Assembly: GCA_024400195.1 (NCBI GenBank)
Contig: JAKSNC010000003.1
Location: 1-64,000, forward strand
Origin: Bacteroidales bacterium
Lineage (GTDB): Bacteria > Bacteroidota > Bacteroidia > Bacteroidales > F082
DNA: 64,000 bases
Direction of reading: 5' to 3'
Each line of letters opens with the position of its first letter. Positions within the stretch are counted from its first letter, which is position 1. This document shows, piece by piece, positions 17,513 to 26,855 of this stretch. The translations under genes were made by a program, and so were the position numbers. The notes under the pieces are model-generated. The model was given only the letters and a program-made list of their open reading frames with translations, was not told the origin of the DNA and did not search any database.

Positions 17513-18238
17513 ATGACAATAGACTTGTTTGTTTCGTGTGTGATGGATCAGTTTTATCCTGAAACGGCCAAAAATGTGGTGAAAGTCTTGAAACGTGCCG
17601 GCGTTGAAGTGTGTTATAATCCCGAGCAGACGTGTTGCGGCAAGGTCGCGTTCAACGCGGGATTTGTCGATAAGGCCAAGAAAATGGGGGAGAAGTTCCT
17701 GAGTGATTTTCCAAACGACAGGCCGATTGTCGGGGTGAGTTCTTCGTGTGTCGGCTATATCAGGACCCGTTATCGTGAGCTGTTTCACAATACCGGTTCT
17801 CATCTCGAATACAAACGTCTCGTCTCCAATATTTATGAGTTGACCGAATTTTTGGTGCACAAGTGCGGATTTGTCGATTTCGGTGCGTCGTTTCCGTATA
17901 AGGTGGCGTACCACGACACCTGTTCCTCGCTTAGGGAACTCGGTCTGAAAGATGAGGGGCGTGTCCTCTTGTCGAATGTGAAGGGACTTGAACTTGTCGA
18001 AATAAAGCATCCGGAATTGTGTTGCGGCTTCGGCGGGATGTTTTCAGTCCAGCATGAGCCCATATCGGCGGCTTTGGCCGAGCGTAAATTTAACGACATC
18101 ATGGAATCGGGCGCCGAATATTTAGTGACGAACGATATTTCCTGCCTGATGCACCTTGACGGTTTCGCGAAAAAGCACGACATCCCGGTACGAGTCGCGC
18201 ATATCGCCGACGTATTGTCTTCTTTCGATGCCGATTAG
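17513..18238 (+). CDS. lutA: LutA-like (Fe-S)-binding CCG-domain protein
   Basis: LutA with LutB and LutC oxidises L-lactate in many bacteria. The 241-residue protein has two cysteine-rich CCG domains: CVMDQFYPE and CCGKVAFNAG in the first, CSSLRELG and CCGFGGMF in the second, plus a middle Cys in SSSCVGY. This is the length and layout of LutA (about 240 residues). Start is ATG 17513 (MTIDLFVSC), just after the promoter box. lutB and lutC are not adjacent: the next gene is convergent with a 4-bp overlap. A different electron-transfer partner is therefore possible. Confidence 0.8.
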   Translation: MTIDLFVSCVMDQFYPETAKNVVKVLKRAGVEVCYNPEQTCCGKVAFNAGFVDKAKKMGEKFLSDFPNDRPIVGVSSSCVGYIRTRYRELFHNTGSHLEYKRLVSNIYELTEFLVHKCGFVDFGASFPYKVAYHDTCSSLRELGLKDEGRVLLSNVKGLELVEIKHPELCCGFGGMFSVQHEPISAALAERKFNDIMESGAEYLVTNDISCLMHLDGFAKKHDIPVRVAHIADVLSSFDAD

Positions 18239-19287
18239 TCGGGAAGGTTGATCTCCTTGTATTTCTTCTGTCTCTGCTGCCAGCGTTCCTTTGCGTACTG
18301 CTGCATGTCGTCGATTTCGTCACTCTCGTCGATAATCTCAAGTCCGAGTATGGTCTCGATGATGTCCTCCAAAGTCAGAATGCCTTGGAAGCAACCGTAT
18401 TCGTCGATGATTATGGCTATCTGTTCTTTGTGTCCGAGAAGTTTTTCCCAGATGTCGCTTATCGATAATTCTTCATTGAACAGCTCGACGTCGCGTTTTA
18501 TCTCGCCGAGTGTGACGTTAAACTTATCGTTGGCGAGGAGTTCGAGTGCCTCGCTTCGAAGTATATAGCCCGTAATGAACTCCGGTGAGTCGGAATAGAC
18601 GGGGATGCGTGAGTGGTGGAGGTACTTCTTGTTCTGATAAAAAGCCTTGAGTTTCATCGATTCAGGCGCAATCGCGGCAACGACGCGCGGTGTCATGGCA
18701 TCAACGGCCTTCACATTGTCGAGTTTGATGAGGTTCTGTATTATCTTGTTTTCCGATTTCTCGAAAACGCCTTCCTCTTCGCCTACATTGACCATAGCTG
18801 AAACTTCTTCGCGGCTGACGGTGTTTTCGACTTCGTTAGGCGTGAAGAGACGGCTTATGCCTCGTATCATCATCACGAGAGGATACATCAATATGATGAG
18901 GATGCTTATCACGTCGGCGGTGAAGCCCGTGAGGCGTTTCCAATACGATGTGCCGATGGTTTTCGGTATTATCTCTGAAAAGACGAGGATGAGAAGCGTC
19001 GTCACGGCGGAGACGGCACCAAACCATGCACTTCCGAAGATGATGTTCGCCTGCTGTCCGACACCTGCCGCCCCGACGGTGTTGGCTATGGTGTTGAGAG
19101 ACAGTATCGCCGCGATGGGTTTGTCGATATTCGTCTTGAATTTCTTGAATTTGATCGCTTTGACGTTGCCTTCTTCTTCTTTCATATTGAGATACGACAC
19201 CGGCGTTGACATAAGGACGGCTTCAAGTACCGAACATAGGAACGATATTGACATTGCGCCGAACAAAAAGATAAGGAGTAGAAGCAT
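18235..19287 (-). CDS. CNNM/CBS-domain membrane transporter (CorC/HlyC family)
   Basis: The 350-residue protein has an N-terminal CNNM transmembrane domain (about three to four helices; SLNTIANTVGAAGVG; FSEIIPKTIG) followed by a CBS pair (DAMTPRVV; IIDEYGCFQGILTLEDIIE) and an acidic tail. The family moves Mg or Co ions or affects their efflux; older names are hemolysin C or CorC. The C-terminal CorC_HlyC domain of longer members is missing, which is common for short forms. It is the last gene of a patatin-DUF4421-CNNM run and overlaps the convergent lutA stop by 4 bp. Confidence 0.9.
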   Translation of the reverse strand: MLLLLIFLFGAMSISFLCSVLEAVLMSTPVSYLNMKEEEGNVKAIKFKKFKTNIDKPIAAILSLNTIANTVGAAGVGQQANIIFGSAWFGAVSAVTTLLILVFSEIIPKTIGTSYWKRLTGFTADVISILIILMYPLVMMIRGISRLFTPNEVENTVSREEVSAMVNVGEEEGVFEKSENKIIQNLIKLDNVKAVDAMTPRVVAAIAPESMKLKAFYQNKKYLHHSRIPVYSDSPEFITGYILRSEALELLANDKFNVTLGEIKRDVELFNEELSISDIWEKLLGHKEQIAIIIDEYGCFQGILTLEDIIETILGLEIIDESDEIDDMQQYAKERWQQRQKKYKEINLPD

Positions 19288-19321
19288 TTTTTTTGATTTA
19301 GTGTTTGTTTTTGATAAGAGA

Positions 19322-20563
19322 TTATAATCTGTATCCGAGGATGAAGTCGAACCCGTATGTGTTTGACGCCATCCCGAAATCGTCGTTGGTACTTGTTATA
19401 TAAAAGCAGTAATAACCCTTGAGTGTGAATATGAAGTCGCCGGTCGTATATGTCGCGGCACTTCTTACGACACCAGTTGGAGCGAAGTTGTGTTTTCCGT
19501 TGTAATCGTCGATTTTGTCGTTTGTCGGATCAATCCAGTATTGTTGATAATAAGCCAATTCTTCATCGCTTATCTCGTTTCCCGTAAAAGTCAGGTACAT
19601 GTTTTTGAAGTCCTCGCTCGATAATTTTGAGATTCTGTTTTTTATGTTCCATGTCAGCTGCGGCATTGCGCTTGCGTGCAGTACCAAGTGTGATTTTAAA
19701 AGGACGAGGTTGTATGCGTAGCCGAACCCGATTGATGCCTGATGTGAATAAATGTTTACATCGTTCGCGTAAAGCGACTTCAACAGCCAGTTTTTGCTTT
19801 CAATTTCCAAATATGAGTAGGACACGCCTAAGAGAAATGTTCCAACGCTTTTCTTCTGGATGGCGGCTCCTGAATATGCCGCGCTGTAGTTGAACTTCTT
19901 GTTGTTTAAGCAGTAATATCCGTTAAGATTCAGGTATTTGACTGACACGTCGTCGTCTTCTGTGACGATGTTGTTGCCATATTTATGGCCGTTATACAAT
20001 GGAATGATTTCGGAATCGACGTTTTCAAAAGTCTGATATGTGATCTCGCCTCCGACAGTGCTTCCGAAAGAGCTTAGCGCGAGACTGTAGGCAAATCTGT
20101 TGGATAATGCCATTGAGAGACTTCCGCCGAATCCTCTGTAAGAGGCTCCGAGTGCAAGGCGCAGGTTTGCTCCGGAATAGACACTGTAGTCAAGGTTTGT
20201 GGGGTATCTCAGAGACGGAACAGCTGCTTCATTTTCGCTTGGAATGAAAAATCTTGCCCTGACGTCGAGATTCTGTCCGTAAAACGTCGTCTTCAGAATG
20301 ATGCGTTTCTCAGGCAGCGCGACATAATTAGTGTCCTGATCTCCGATGGCAAACGCGTCAAACCATGTCCTTAGTTTCTGAACGAATTTCGGAGTACCTT
20401 TTTTAAAGACATTCCTGTCGAAAAAATGAGGACTATCCTTCTGCTGCTTGATGACTTCAATATTTTGTGCCTTTGACTGTTTGATTGTGTCTGTCACAGG
20501 CTCTTGTGCAGAAAGGGTCATGACGACACTCGTTAACGCGATGAGAAGTAAGGCTCTTTTCAT
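19322..20563 (-). CDS. DUF4421 family outer-membrane-type protein
   Basis: The 413-residue protein has a cleavable signal peptide (MKRALLLIALTSVVMTLSAQ) and a C-terminal region of alternating aromatic beta strands ending in GFDFILGYRL, typical of an outer-membrane barrel. It matches the Bacteroidota DUF4421 family. It lies 23 bp after the patatin-barrel gene and 34 bp before the CNNM gene on the same strand. Its function is unknown; envelope location is inferred. Confidence 0.8.
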   Translation of the reverse strand: MKRALLLIALTSVVMTLSAQEPVTDTIKQSKAQNIEVIKQQKDSPHFFDRNVFKKGTPKFVQKLRTWFDAFAIGDQDTNYVALPEKRIILKTTFYGQNLDVRARFFIPSENEAAVPSLRYPTNLDYSVYSGANLRLALGASYRGFGGSLSMALSNRFAYSLALSSFGSTVGGEITYQTFENVDSEIIPLYNGHKYGNNIVTEDDDVSVKYLNLNGYYCLNNKKFNYSAAYSGAAIQKKSVGTFLLGVSYSYLEIESKNWLLKSLYANDVNIYSHQASIGFGYAYNLVLLKSHLVLHASAMPQLTWNIKNRISKLSSEDFKNMYLTFTGNEISDEELAYYQQYWIDPTNDKIDDYNGKHNFAPTGVVRSAATYTTGDFIFTLKGYYCFYITSTNDDFGMASNTYGFDFILGYRL

Positions 20564-20586
20564 ATTTCTTATTATTTGCTTTGTAT

Positions 20587-22920
20587 TTAGAAATCATATC
20601 CGATGCTGACGTAGAATCCGATTTTTTTTGATTGATCGGAGTATTGTATGTCGGCTGAGATTGGGCCGAGCATACTGTCGTAGGTGTATTTTATACCTCC
20701 TCCGTGATAATTTTCGTGGGTGCTGAAGAAATCCTCTATTTCGTCAGTTGAATGGAGGAAGTTGTATATGGCAGTCATGTAGTGTTTCCCAAAAATGTTG
20801 ACTCTGACGTCCATTCTCGCTATCGCGACGTTGTTGTAATCGACACCGAAGCGCAGTTCTCCGACGAATGGAAGTTGTTGTTCGGCATATCGTCCCTTCA
20901 TCTCGCCTCCGACATAATTCCATTCGAATATGCTGAAATTGCCTGATATGGAACGAAACATCACCCACGGCATCAGTGTGACTCTGCCGTTCATCGGCGT
21001 TATGAAGACCTTGGCTTCGCCGTTGATGTCGAGTATGTGCTTGTCCATCGCGAAATCGGATTCGTTATATCCGTTGTCGTCGTTGAAAAATAGTTTCCCG
21101 TTGATATTCAGATATAATCCTTTTTTTGTGAGATATGCGTTGTCGCAGTTGTCGAATGTCAGTCCTGTGAACAATCCTGTGTTGCCTCGCTTCGAATAAC
21201 CGTAAAGTTCGGTAATCATTGATTCGTTGATAGAGACGATTTCTTTGTATATGCCGGCACGCATCGACAAGGATCTGAGGTGCGATTCGGTCATACTCAG
21301 GGTGAAGAGGTGTTTTTTATATTCGTTGTTTTCGATTCTGTTTCCCTCGTCATGAAGGTTGTATTTCGCTTGGCGGAAGTCGTAGGAAAAGTTGAAACTT
21401 GCGAATGATAGTCCCGACCATGTCAGTGTGGCGTTGATGCGTGGATTGTAGGCGAGTCGTGCTGTAGCGGACAGTTTCATGCCGGCGAGACTTTGTTTGT
21501 TTATACCGATGCCTAAGAGTATGGCCGCGCTTTCCTCGCTGTCGTACCTTATTCCGAGGCTTACCGTTTGAGGTTCTACCTTTTTAACGTCGAAAATTAT
21601 GTCGTAACTATTCGCAACAGTGTCCGCGTCATTTTTGTTCAATCTGTATGTGACGCTTGAAAACGCGCCTGTTCCTTTGATGATGTCTATAATGTCGGCA
21701 ATTTCATGACCGGATATTTCTGTGTGTTTGTTGATGCGGCATTTTCGTACGAGGAAGTCGTTTTCTTTTTTTGTCGCGCCGTTTATCGTCACAGAGTTGA
21801 TGTGTATCGTCGTGGTGTCGAGGAAGGTGGCTTTCGGGGCTTTCAGTCTCGACACGTCTGTCGGATATGATGCGAGGATTTTTTTCAGTTCGGCGATTTC
21901 CTTGTCGTGTTTTTTTGCTTCTTCGTAGCCGGCTTTAACGAGTGCGTGTATAGCTTCTTCGTTGAAACTCAGCATTGAAAAGCCTGCAAGGTCGGGTTTG
22001 AAGTATATGTCGCAGAGTTTTCTGTTTTCCTCGTTTTTGCCTTCGACGATGATGCTTTTCAACTGTGCGCCCAATTGCGGCAGCGACTTCAGGTCGTCGA
22101 GGTTGTCTATTTTCGTTTTTGCCACTTCGCTTCCGATGATGATGTCGGCTCCCATCGTTTTGCAGACATCGGTGGGGAAGTTGTTCACGAGGCCTCCGTC
22201 AACAAGGAGTCGTCCGTCAATCATTACTGGCGCGAAAAGTCCGGGGATAGCCATGCTCGCCCTTATCGACAACGGCAGTCGTCCGCTTTGCATCACGACT
22301 TCTTCACCCGTTCTGATATCGGTGGCGATGCAGGCGAATGAAATGGGAAGGTCGTGGAAATCGATGGAGTCGTTGTAGCCGAAGCAGAGGCTGTTGAAGA
22401 GGTTTAGAAGGTTTGCCCCGCTCACGAAGGAACTCGGCAGTGTGGAGATGATGTCTCCGTTTTCAGTGCTGTTGTTGTTTCGGCGCAGTATTTTTCTGAC
22501 TGAGTTTGTCGAGTTGAAAGGAATTGTGATCAGGTACTGTTCTTTTCTGTTTTTTTCCGACATAGACATTTTGTCGCGCGGGACGGCGTCCTTCATATAG
22601 ATGTTCCAGTCCATCTTGGCGATTAGGTCTTCCAATTCAGCAGGCGTATAACCGACGCAGTAGAGTGCTCCGATGATGGAACCCATTGAGTTTCCGACGA
22701 CGTAATCGACCGGAATGCCTTGGTCGTAGAGATATTTGAGTACGCCGATATGTGCGGCTCCGCGAGCCCCGCCGCCGCCAAGGACGAATCCTATTCTGGG
22801 ACGCTGCCCCGAAACCGTGTCTGTATTAGCATTATGACCGAGGGCGGCGGCGGGCATCAGAATCGCCATGACGATAAACGATAAGATTAATCTATATGAT
22901 CTCATTTTGCAGCAATTCAA
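20587..22920 (-). CDS. Patatin-like phospholipase with C-terminal outer-membrane barrel
   Basis: The 777-residue protein has a signal peptide, then a patatin hydrolase domain: oxyanion motif GGGGARGAAHIGVL (~50-62), nucleophile GNSMGS, and the catalytic Asp in VDGGLVNNFP. After it come a POTRA-like segment (INSVTINGATKKENDF...) and a BamA/Omp85-like beta barrel ending in IGFYVSIGYDF. This layout is that of PlpD-type autotransporter lipases (type Vd), which place a phospholipase outside or in the periplasm. ATG 22905 (MRSYRLIL) is an alternative start with a cleaner signal peptide. Promoter TATATTTG is at 23041-23048. Confidence 0.9.
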   Translation of the reverse strand: MNCCKMRSYRLILSFIVMAILMPAAALGHNANTDTVSGQRPRIGFVLGGGGARGAAHIGVLKYLYDQGIPVDYVVGNSMGSIIGALYCVGYTPAELEDLIAKMDWNIYMKDAVPRDKMSMSEKNRKEQYLITIPFNSTNSVRKILRRNNNSTENGDIISTLPSSFVSGANLLNLFNSLCFGYNDSIDFHDLPISFACIATDIRTGEEVVMQSGRLPLSIRASMAIPGLFAPVMIDGRLLVDGGLVNNFPTDVCKTMGADIIIGSEVAKTKIDNLDDLKSLPQLGAQLKSIIVEGKNEENRKLCDIYFKPDLAGFSMLSFNEEAIHALVKAGYEEAKKHDKEIAELKKILASYPTDVSRLKAPKATFLDTTTIHINSVTINGATKKENDFLVRKCRINKHTEISGHEIADIIDIIKGTGAFSSVTYRLNKNDADTVANSYDIIFDVKKVEPQTVSLGIRYDSEESAAILLGIGINKQSLAGMKLSATARLAYNPRINATLTWSGLSFASFNFSYDFRQAKYNLHDEGNRIENNEYKKHLFTLSMTESHLRSLSMRAGIYKEIVSINESMITELYGYSKRGNTGLFTGLTFDNCDNAYLTKKGLYLNINGKLFFNDDNGYNESDFAMDKHILDINGEAKVFITPMNGRVTLMPWVMFRSISGNFSIFEWNYVGGEMKGRYAEQQLPFVGELRFGVDYNNVAIARMDVRVNIFGKHYMTAIYNFLHSTDEIEDFFSTHENYHGGGIKYTYDSMLGPISADIQYSDQSKKIGFYVSIGYDF

Positions 22921-23008
22921 ATAATTTATGTATGGTTTGTTTGTATTCTTTAGAAAATAATAACGGACAGCAGTTGTTCACGACAGCCACTTTTTAAAAA
23001 CAAATATT

Positions 23009-23027
23009 CCACCATCTAAATGGTGGC
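23009..23027. repeat. Hairpin in the patatin-gene leader
   Basis: TTCCACCAT and ATGGTGGCGG can pair (core CCACCAT/ATGGTGG, 3-4 nt loop). It falls near the start of the predicted patatin mRNA, about 90 nt before the start codon. Confidence 0.5.
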
Positions 23028-23040
23028 GGAAGTCAAGGTG

Positions 23041-23048
23041 CAAATATA
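23041..23048 (-). promoter_or_regulatory. -7 box of the patatin operon
   Basis: The minus strand reads TATATTTG, matching TAnnTTTG, about 120 bp before the patatin start. It also sits 13 bp from the exonuclease stop. Confidence 0.5.
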
Positions 23049-23060
23049 GTGATTTTGAGT

Positions 23061-23621
23061 TTACTGACGGCTGTCGGAATTCGTTTTTTTCTGACTGACG
23101 AAACCGCCTCTGAAAAGACTCATTCCGATGTATGCGCAGGCTTCGGCATCGGCAAGTGCGTTATGGTGCTTCGTGAGGTCGTATCCGCATGAGGCTGCAA
23201 CGGTCTGAAGCTTGTGGTCGCTGATGTCGGGAAGCAGTTTTTCCGACCAAAGATGGGTGCAGTGAAACACAAATTCGTCGTGCGGTATGTGGAAGAAGTT
23301 GAGCAGACGTTTTAAGGTGCGCTCTTCGAACGACTTGCCGTGTGCTAAAATAGGCATCCCGTCTATCATAGGCCCGATAGTCTTCCACGCTTCCGAAAAC
23401 AGCGGCGCGTCGTGAGTGTCCTTCTCGGTGAGCCCGTGAATCTTTGTGTTCCAAAAACGGTAGAAGTTCGGAATGGGCTTCAGGAGAGTGTAAAACGAGT
23501 CGCTTATCTCGCGGTTTCTGACAATCACGACTCCGATACTGCACGCACTCGTGAGATGTTCGTTGGCGGCCTCGAAGTCAATCGCCGCAAAATCGGGCAG
23601 GTCGGGAATCCTTTCTCTCAT
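23061..23621 (-). CDS. DEDDh 3'-5' exonuclease (DnaQ-like)
   Basis: The 186-residue protein has the DnaQ-type exonuclease fold: Exo I with D15 and E17 in AAIDFEAAN, and Exo III with H153 and D158 in HHNALADAEA. The Exo II motif reads AHGKSFEERTL, so the usual metal-binding Asp of AHNxxFD is replaced by Glu (E99). Activity may be kept, since Glu can bind metal, but this is atypical. It could act in DNA repair or RNA processing. It overlaps the small acidic gene upstream by 4 bp, so the two are co-translated. Confidence 0.85.
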   Translation of the reverse strand: MRERIPDLPDFAAIDFEAANEHLTSACSIGVVIVRNREISDSFYTLLKPIPNFYRFWNTKIHGLTEKDTHDAPLFSEAWKTIGPMIDGMPILAHGKSFEERTLKRLLNFFHIPHDEFVFHCTHLWSEKLLPDISDHKLQTVAASCGYDLTKHHNALADAEACAYIGMSLFRGGFVSQKKTNSDSRQ

Positions 23622-23926
23622 TTGACTTCTGCATGAAAGACAACGGGGTCGTCTTCGTCGTCAAAACATTCTGATGTGTAATACTGTCCGGGGCGGTCGT
23701 CTTCTTGGAAGAGAATGATTACTGCCTTGTGAAATACCAACGGCCTTTCTTCGTCGCTGGCTTTCTTGACGTCTTTATACTCTAATCCTTCTATCTGAAG
23801 CATCCTCATCATGGCTGCGAGGTCAAGGTCTATGTTGATGAATTTGTCTTCTCCGCCGTCTTTCCACGCGATACTGATGATGCCGGTGGTGTAAAGTTCG
23901 AAATTTCTTATTTCCTTGTTCGTCAT
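23618..23926 (-). CDS. Small acidic hypothetical protein
   Basis: The 102-residue protein (MTNKEIRNFELYTTGII..., ending DDEDDPVVFHAEVK) is acidic and has no signal peptide. I do not recognise a family. ATG 23926 is chosen because the further in-frame start at 23995 lies upstream of the promoter box at 23974-23981. It overlaps the exonuclease gene by ATGA, so it may be a partner or regulator of that enzyme. Confidence 0.75.
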   Translation of the reverse strand: MTNKEIRNFELYTTGIISIAWKDGGEDKFINIDLDLAAMMRMLQIEGLEYKDVKKASDEERPLVFHKAVIILFQEDDRPGQYYTSECFDDEDDPVVFHAEVK

Positions 23927-23973
23927 GATTTTTCTTGTTTTGATGTTGTGACTGATTGGTGTCAATAAGGACG

Positions 23974-23981
23974 CAAAGGTA
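23974..23981 (-). promoter_or_regulatory. -7 box of the exonuclease unit
   Basis: The minus strand reads TACCTTTG, 48 bp before ATG 23926. It directly abuts the HU terminator. Confidence 0.6.
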
Positions 23982-23982
23982 C

Positions 23983-24010
23983 AAAAAAAGGTCATCCAAA
24001 CGGATGACCT
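23983..24010 (-). terminator. Terminator of the HU gene
   Basis: AGGTCATCC and GGATGACCT form a perfect 9-bp stem with a 4-nt loop, followed on the minus strand by seven Ts. It lies 20 bp past the HU stop. Confidence 0.9.
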
Positions 24011-24030
24011 GAAAGTAAAAAGGTCAAATA

Positions 24031-24306
24031 TTAGTTTATGCCTTTATTAAGTTCTGCGCCAGCTTTGAATCTGACGACGTTTTTAGCAGCAATCTTAATC
24101 TGCTTGCCGGTTCTCGGGTTGCGTCCCATTCTTTCCGGGCGATTTTCTTTAGCGAAGGTTCCGAAACCGATAAGAGTAACTTTTCCGTCGTTTTTCTTGA
24201 GTTCGCAAGCTGTTGTGCAAAGGAATGCTTCAAGAGCTTTTTTTGCATCGACTTTGGTCAGACCGGCTTTTTCGGCCATTGCGCTAATTAATTCTGCTTT
24301 GTTCAT
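24031..24306 (-). CDS. hup: HU family DNA-binding protein
   Basis: The 91-residue basic protein is a canonical HU/IHF subunit: MNKAELISAMAEKAGL helices, GFGTF turn, the arm motif RMGRNPRTGKQI with the DNA-intercalating Pro, and a basic C-terminus. It bends and packs the nucleoid. It is monocistronic, with a TAACTTTG promoter at 24348-24355 and its own terminator. Confidence 0.96.
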   Translation of the reverse strand: MNKAELISAMAEKAGLTKVDAKKALEAFLCTTACELKKNDGKVTLIGFGTFAKENRPERMGRNPRTGKQIKIAAKNVVRFKAGAELNKGIN

Positions 24307-24347
24307 ATTGGTTTGTTTTTAAAGGGTTTGTAATTTTTTTTACACCG

Positions 24348-24355
24348 CAAAGTTA
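24348..24355 (-). promoter_or_regulatory. -7 box of the HU gene
   Basis: The minus strand reads TAACTTTG, 42 bp before the HU ATG. Confidence 0.65.
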
Positions 24356-24394
24356 GTTATTTTCACAAATAATCCAAATCTTTTTTACTTTTTT

Positions 24395-25369
24395 TTATGA
24401 AAAAATTTTTTCTGGTGAAAAAGCGTTCCATGAGCCGTCAAAATGCGTGCCTCTTAGGAAATCTTCCACGTTCATCGTTTTCTTTCCGGCCTGCTGAAGC
24501 GTCAGGATTGACAAGTCGCCGTCGCGCATCCTGACTTTCAGGAATGATTTTCCGTCGGTCAGTATCGTCGCGATGTCGTTTATGTTGTCCTTCTTTTCAA
24601 AAGACGACTTGAAAATCTTTATTTCTAACGATTTTCCGTCGGTGGAACGGAATATCGTGTGTGCGGCGGGGTAGGGCGACAGTCCCCTGATGAAGTTGAA
24701 GGCAGTCTCAACGCTTTGCGACCAGTCGATATAGCAGTCTTCCTTGAAGATTTTCGGGGCAGGATGAAGAATCGCATTTGGTGCCGCTTCATTCTGACTT
24801 GTCGTTGAAAAATTTCCATTTTCAATCATTTTCAATGTCTCGATGACGGCGTCGTTGCCTATCAGCATAAGTCTGTCGTACAATGAGCCGACGTCTTCGC
24901 TTTCTCCTATCTCGGTTTCCTTCTGAAGTATGATTTCTCCCGTGTCGATGTCTTTGTTGAGGAAAAACGTCGTGACGCCGGTCTTTTTTTCGCCGTTCAT
25001 GATGGCGTGGTTGATGGGGGCGGCGCCGCGATATTGCGGAAGAAGCGAGGCGTGAAGGTTAAACGTCCCTTTCGGCGGCATCGCCCAGATTACTTCCGGA
25101 AGCATTCTGAATGCAACCACGACGAATACATCGGCATTGACGGCCTTTAATTGTGATACGAACACCTCGTCTTTGAGTTTTTCGGGCTGTAAAACGGGCA
25201 ACGCGAGTTCTTGTGCCTTGATTTTTACATCAGATTCGCGAAGCTGCTTGCCCCTGCCGGCAGGCTTGTCGGGCACCGTCACCACGGCTGCGACATCATA
25301 ACCTTTTTTATAAATTGCTTCAAGTTGCGAAGCCGCAAACTCGGGCGTTCCGAAAAATACGATTCTCAT
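24395..25369 (-). CDS. fmt: Methionyl-tRNA formyltransferase
   Basis: Fmt adds the formyl group to initiator Met-tRNA using 10-formyl-tetrahydrofolate. The 324-residue protein starts MRIVFFGTPEFAASQL and has the catalytic core FNLHASLLPQYRGAAPINHAI (Asn and His of the formyltransferase site) and the loop GVTTFFLNKDIDTGE. The C-terminal OB-like domain is present. It has a TATCTTTG promoter at 25393-25400 and is monocistronic. Confidence 0.96.
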   Translation of the reverse strand: MRIVFFGTPEFAASQLEAIYKKGYDVAAVVTVPDKPAGRGKQLRESDVKIKAQELALPVLQPEKLKDEVFVSQLKAVNADVFVVVAFRMLPEVIWAMPPKGTFNLHASLLPQYRGAAPINHAIMNGEKKTGVTTFFLNKDIDTGEIILQKETEIGESEDVGSLYDRLMLIGNDAVIETLKMIENGNFSTTSQNEAAPNAILHPAPKIFKEDCYIDWSQSVETAFNFIRGLSPYPAAHTIFRSTDGKSLEIKIFKSSFEKKDNINDIATILTDGKSFLKVRMRDGDLSILTLQQAGKKTMNVEDFLRGTHFDGSWNAFSPEKIFS

Positions 25370-25392
25370 ATTGTTTAGTTAAATCATCGTGG

Positions 25393-25400
25393 CAAAGATA
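25393..25400 (-). promoter_or_regulatory. -7 box of fmt
   Basis: The minus strand reads TATCTTTG, 23 bp before the fmt ATG. Confidence 0.65.
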
Positions 25401-25529
25401 TGAAAACTTTGTCTATTTGCCCTGTCTCCTTCTGAAAAATGTCGATTTGAAAAGATTCGTGATTTTTGGAAGATGATTTTACGCGTTTAAGGGCTTTTTT
25501 TTCGTAACATTGCAGAAAAAAATCAGACA

Positions 25530-26816
25530 TTGAGAACAGACTTCAGACCATTAGCCGAGAGACTTCGTCCTGATTCGTTGGACGGATACATCGGGCAGGA
25601 ACATCTGCTTGGGAGAGATGCCGTTTTGCGCAGGGCGATTGAGAGTGAACGCATTCCGTCGATGATATTCTGGGGCCCGCCCGGAGTGGGAAAGACGACG
25701 CTCGCCTTCATCATATCGAAGCAGGTTAAAAGACAGTTTTATGTCCTAAGCGCGGTGAGCAGCGGCGTGAAAGACGTGCGTGAAGTTTATGATAAGGCAC
25801 GGATGGCCGCGCAACCGCCGATTTTGTTCATCGACGAAATCCACCGTTTCAGCAAGGCGCAGCAGGATTCCCTTCTCGGAGCCGTCGAACGGGGATTGGT
25901 GACACTCATCGGCGCAACGACCGAAAACCCGAGTTTTGAAGTCATATCGCCGCTTCTTTCAAGATGCCAGGTCTATATTCTCAAGTCGTTGGAGAAAGAT
26001 GACCTGAGGAAGCTTCTCCGCAGTGCTGTCGCCGTCCTTGAGAAAGACTACGACAAGAAAATCGAGCTGAAAGAGGACGAGGCGTTGCTTCGTATAAGCG
26101 GAGGCGACGCGCGCAAACTTCTAAACGCCGTGGAACTCGTGGTCACAATGCTTGACGAAGCCGGAAAAAATACCGACACGCTCGTTATTGATAATGACAG
26201 CACGACGCGTTATATTCAAAGTAATCTCGTGAAATACGACAGGTTAGGGGAGATGCACTACGATATCATATCGGCCTTCATCAAGTCGATGCGCGGCAGT
26301 GACCCTAACGCCGCCGTCTATTACCTTGCGAGAATGATTGAGGCCGGCGAAGATCCTCTCTTCATCGCCCGCAGGATGCTGATTCTTGCTTCGGAGGACA
26401 TCGGCAACGCCAATCCTAACGCGCTTCTCCTTGCAAATACGTGCTTCGATGCGGTGAACAAGATAGGCTGGCCGGAAAGTAGGATTATTTTGTCGCAGAC
26501 AGCGACGTACCTTGCGTCTTCGCCTAAGAGTAACGCCGCCGTTGTAGCCATCGACAAGGCTCAAGCTATCGTGAGGGAGACTGGCAACCTGAGTGTGCCG
26601 CTTCATCTGCGCAACGCACCCACAAAACTGATGAAAGACCTCGGCTATCACGACGGATACAAATACGCTCATGACTATCAGGGCAACTTCGTCGAACAGG
26701 AATTCCTACCTGACGAGATTTCCGGAACGAGAATTTACGAGCCTCAGGACAACCCACGGGAACGCGAAATCAGAACATCACTCCATAACAAATGGAAAGA
26801 CCGTTATGGGTATTGA
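25530..26816 (+). CDS. rarA: Replication-associated recombination protein A (RarA/MgsA)
   Basis: RarA is an AAA+ clamp-loader-like ATPase acting at stalled forks. The 428-residue protein begins with [20 protein letters not shown], has Walker [10 protein letters not shown] and Walker [10 protein letters not shown], and the C-terminal MgsA tetramer domain ([19 protein letters not shown]). No ATG fits: the start is a TTG at 25530 (TTG AGA ACA GAC), with only an imperfect promoter box TAACATTG just upstream. The protein length and family start both agree with this. Confidence 0.93.
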   Translation: MRTDFRPLAERLRPDSLDGYIGQEHLLGRDAVLRRAIESERIPSMIFWGPPGVGKTTLAFIISKQVKRQFYVLSAVSSGVKDVREVYDKARMAAQPPILFIDEIHRFSKAQQDSLLGAVERGLVTLIGATTENPSFEVISPLLSRCQVYILKSLEKDDLRKLLRSAVAVLEKDYDKKIELKEDEALLRISGGDARKLLNAVELVVTMLDEAGKNTDTLVIDNDSTTRYIQSNLVKYDRLGEMHYDIISAFIKSMRGSDPNAAVYYLARMIEAGEDPLFIARRMLILASEDIGNANPNALLLANTCFDAVNKIGWPESRIILSQTATYLASSPKSNAAVVAIDKAQAIVRETGNLSVPLHLRNAPTKLMKDLGYHDGYKYAHDYQGNFVEQEFLPDEISGTRIYEPQDNPREREIRTSLHNKWKDRYGY

Positions 26817-26821
26817 ATTTT

Positions 26822-26847
26822 AGAAGTTAGAATTTAGAAGTTAGAAT
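26822..26847 (-). repeat. Heptamer tandem repeat, (TTCTAAC)n
   Basis: On the minus strand the sequence is about 3.5 units of TTCTAAC/TTCTAAA. The same unit occurs at 37066-37098 and 60050-60082, always between genes. Confidence 0.75.
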
Positions 26848-26855
26848 TCCTTGCT

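Noticed and set aside
22420..22600. Several long frames antisense to the patatin gene
   Set aside because: No conserved sequence; the sense strand carries the patatin motifs without interruption.
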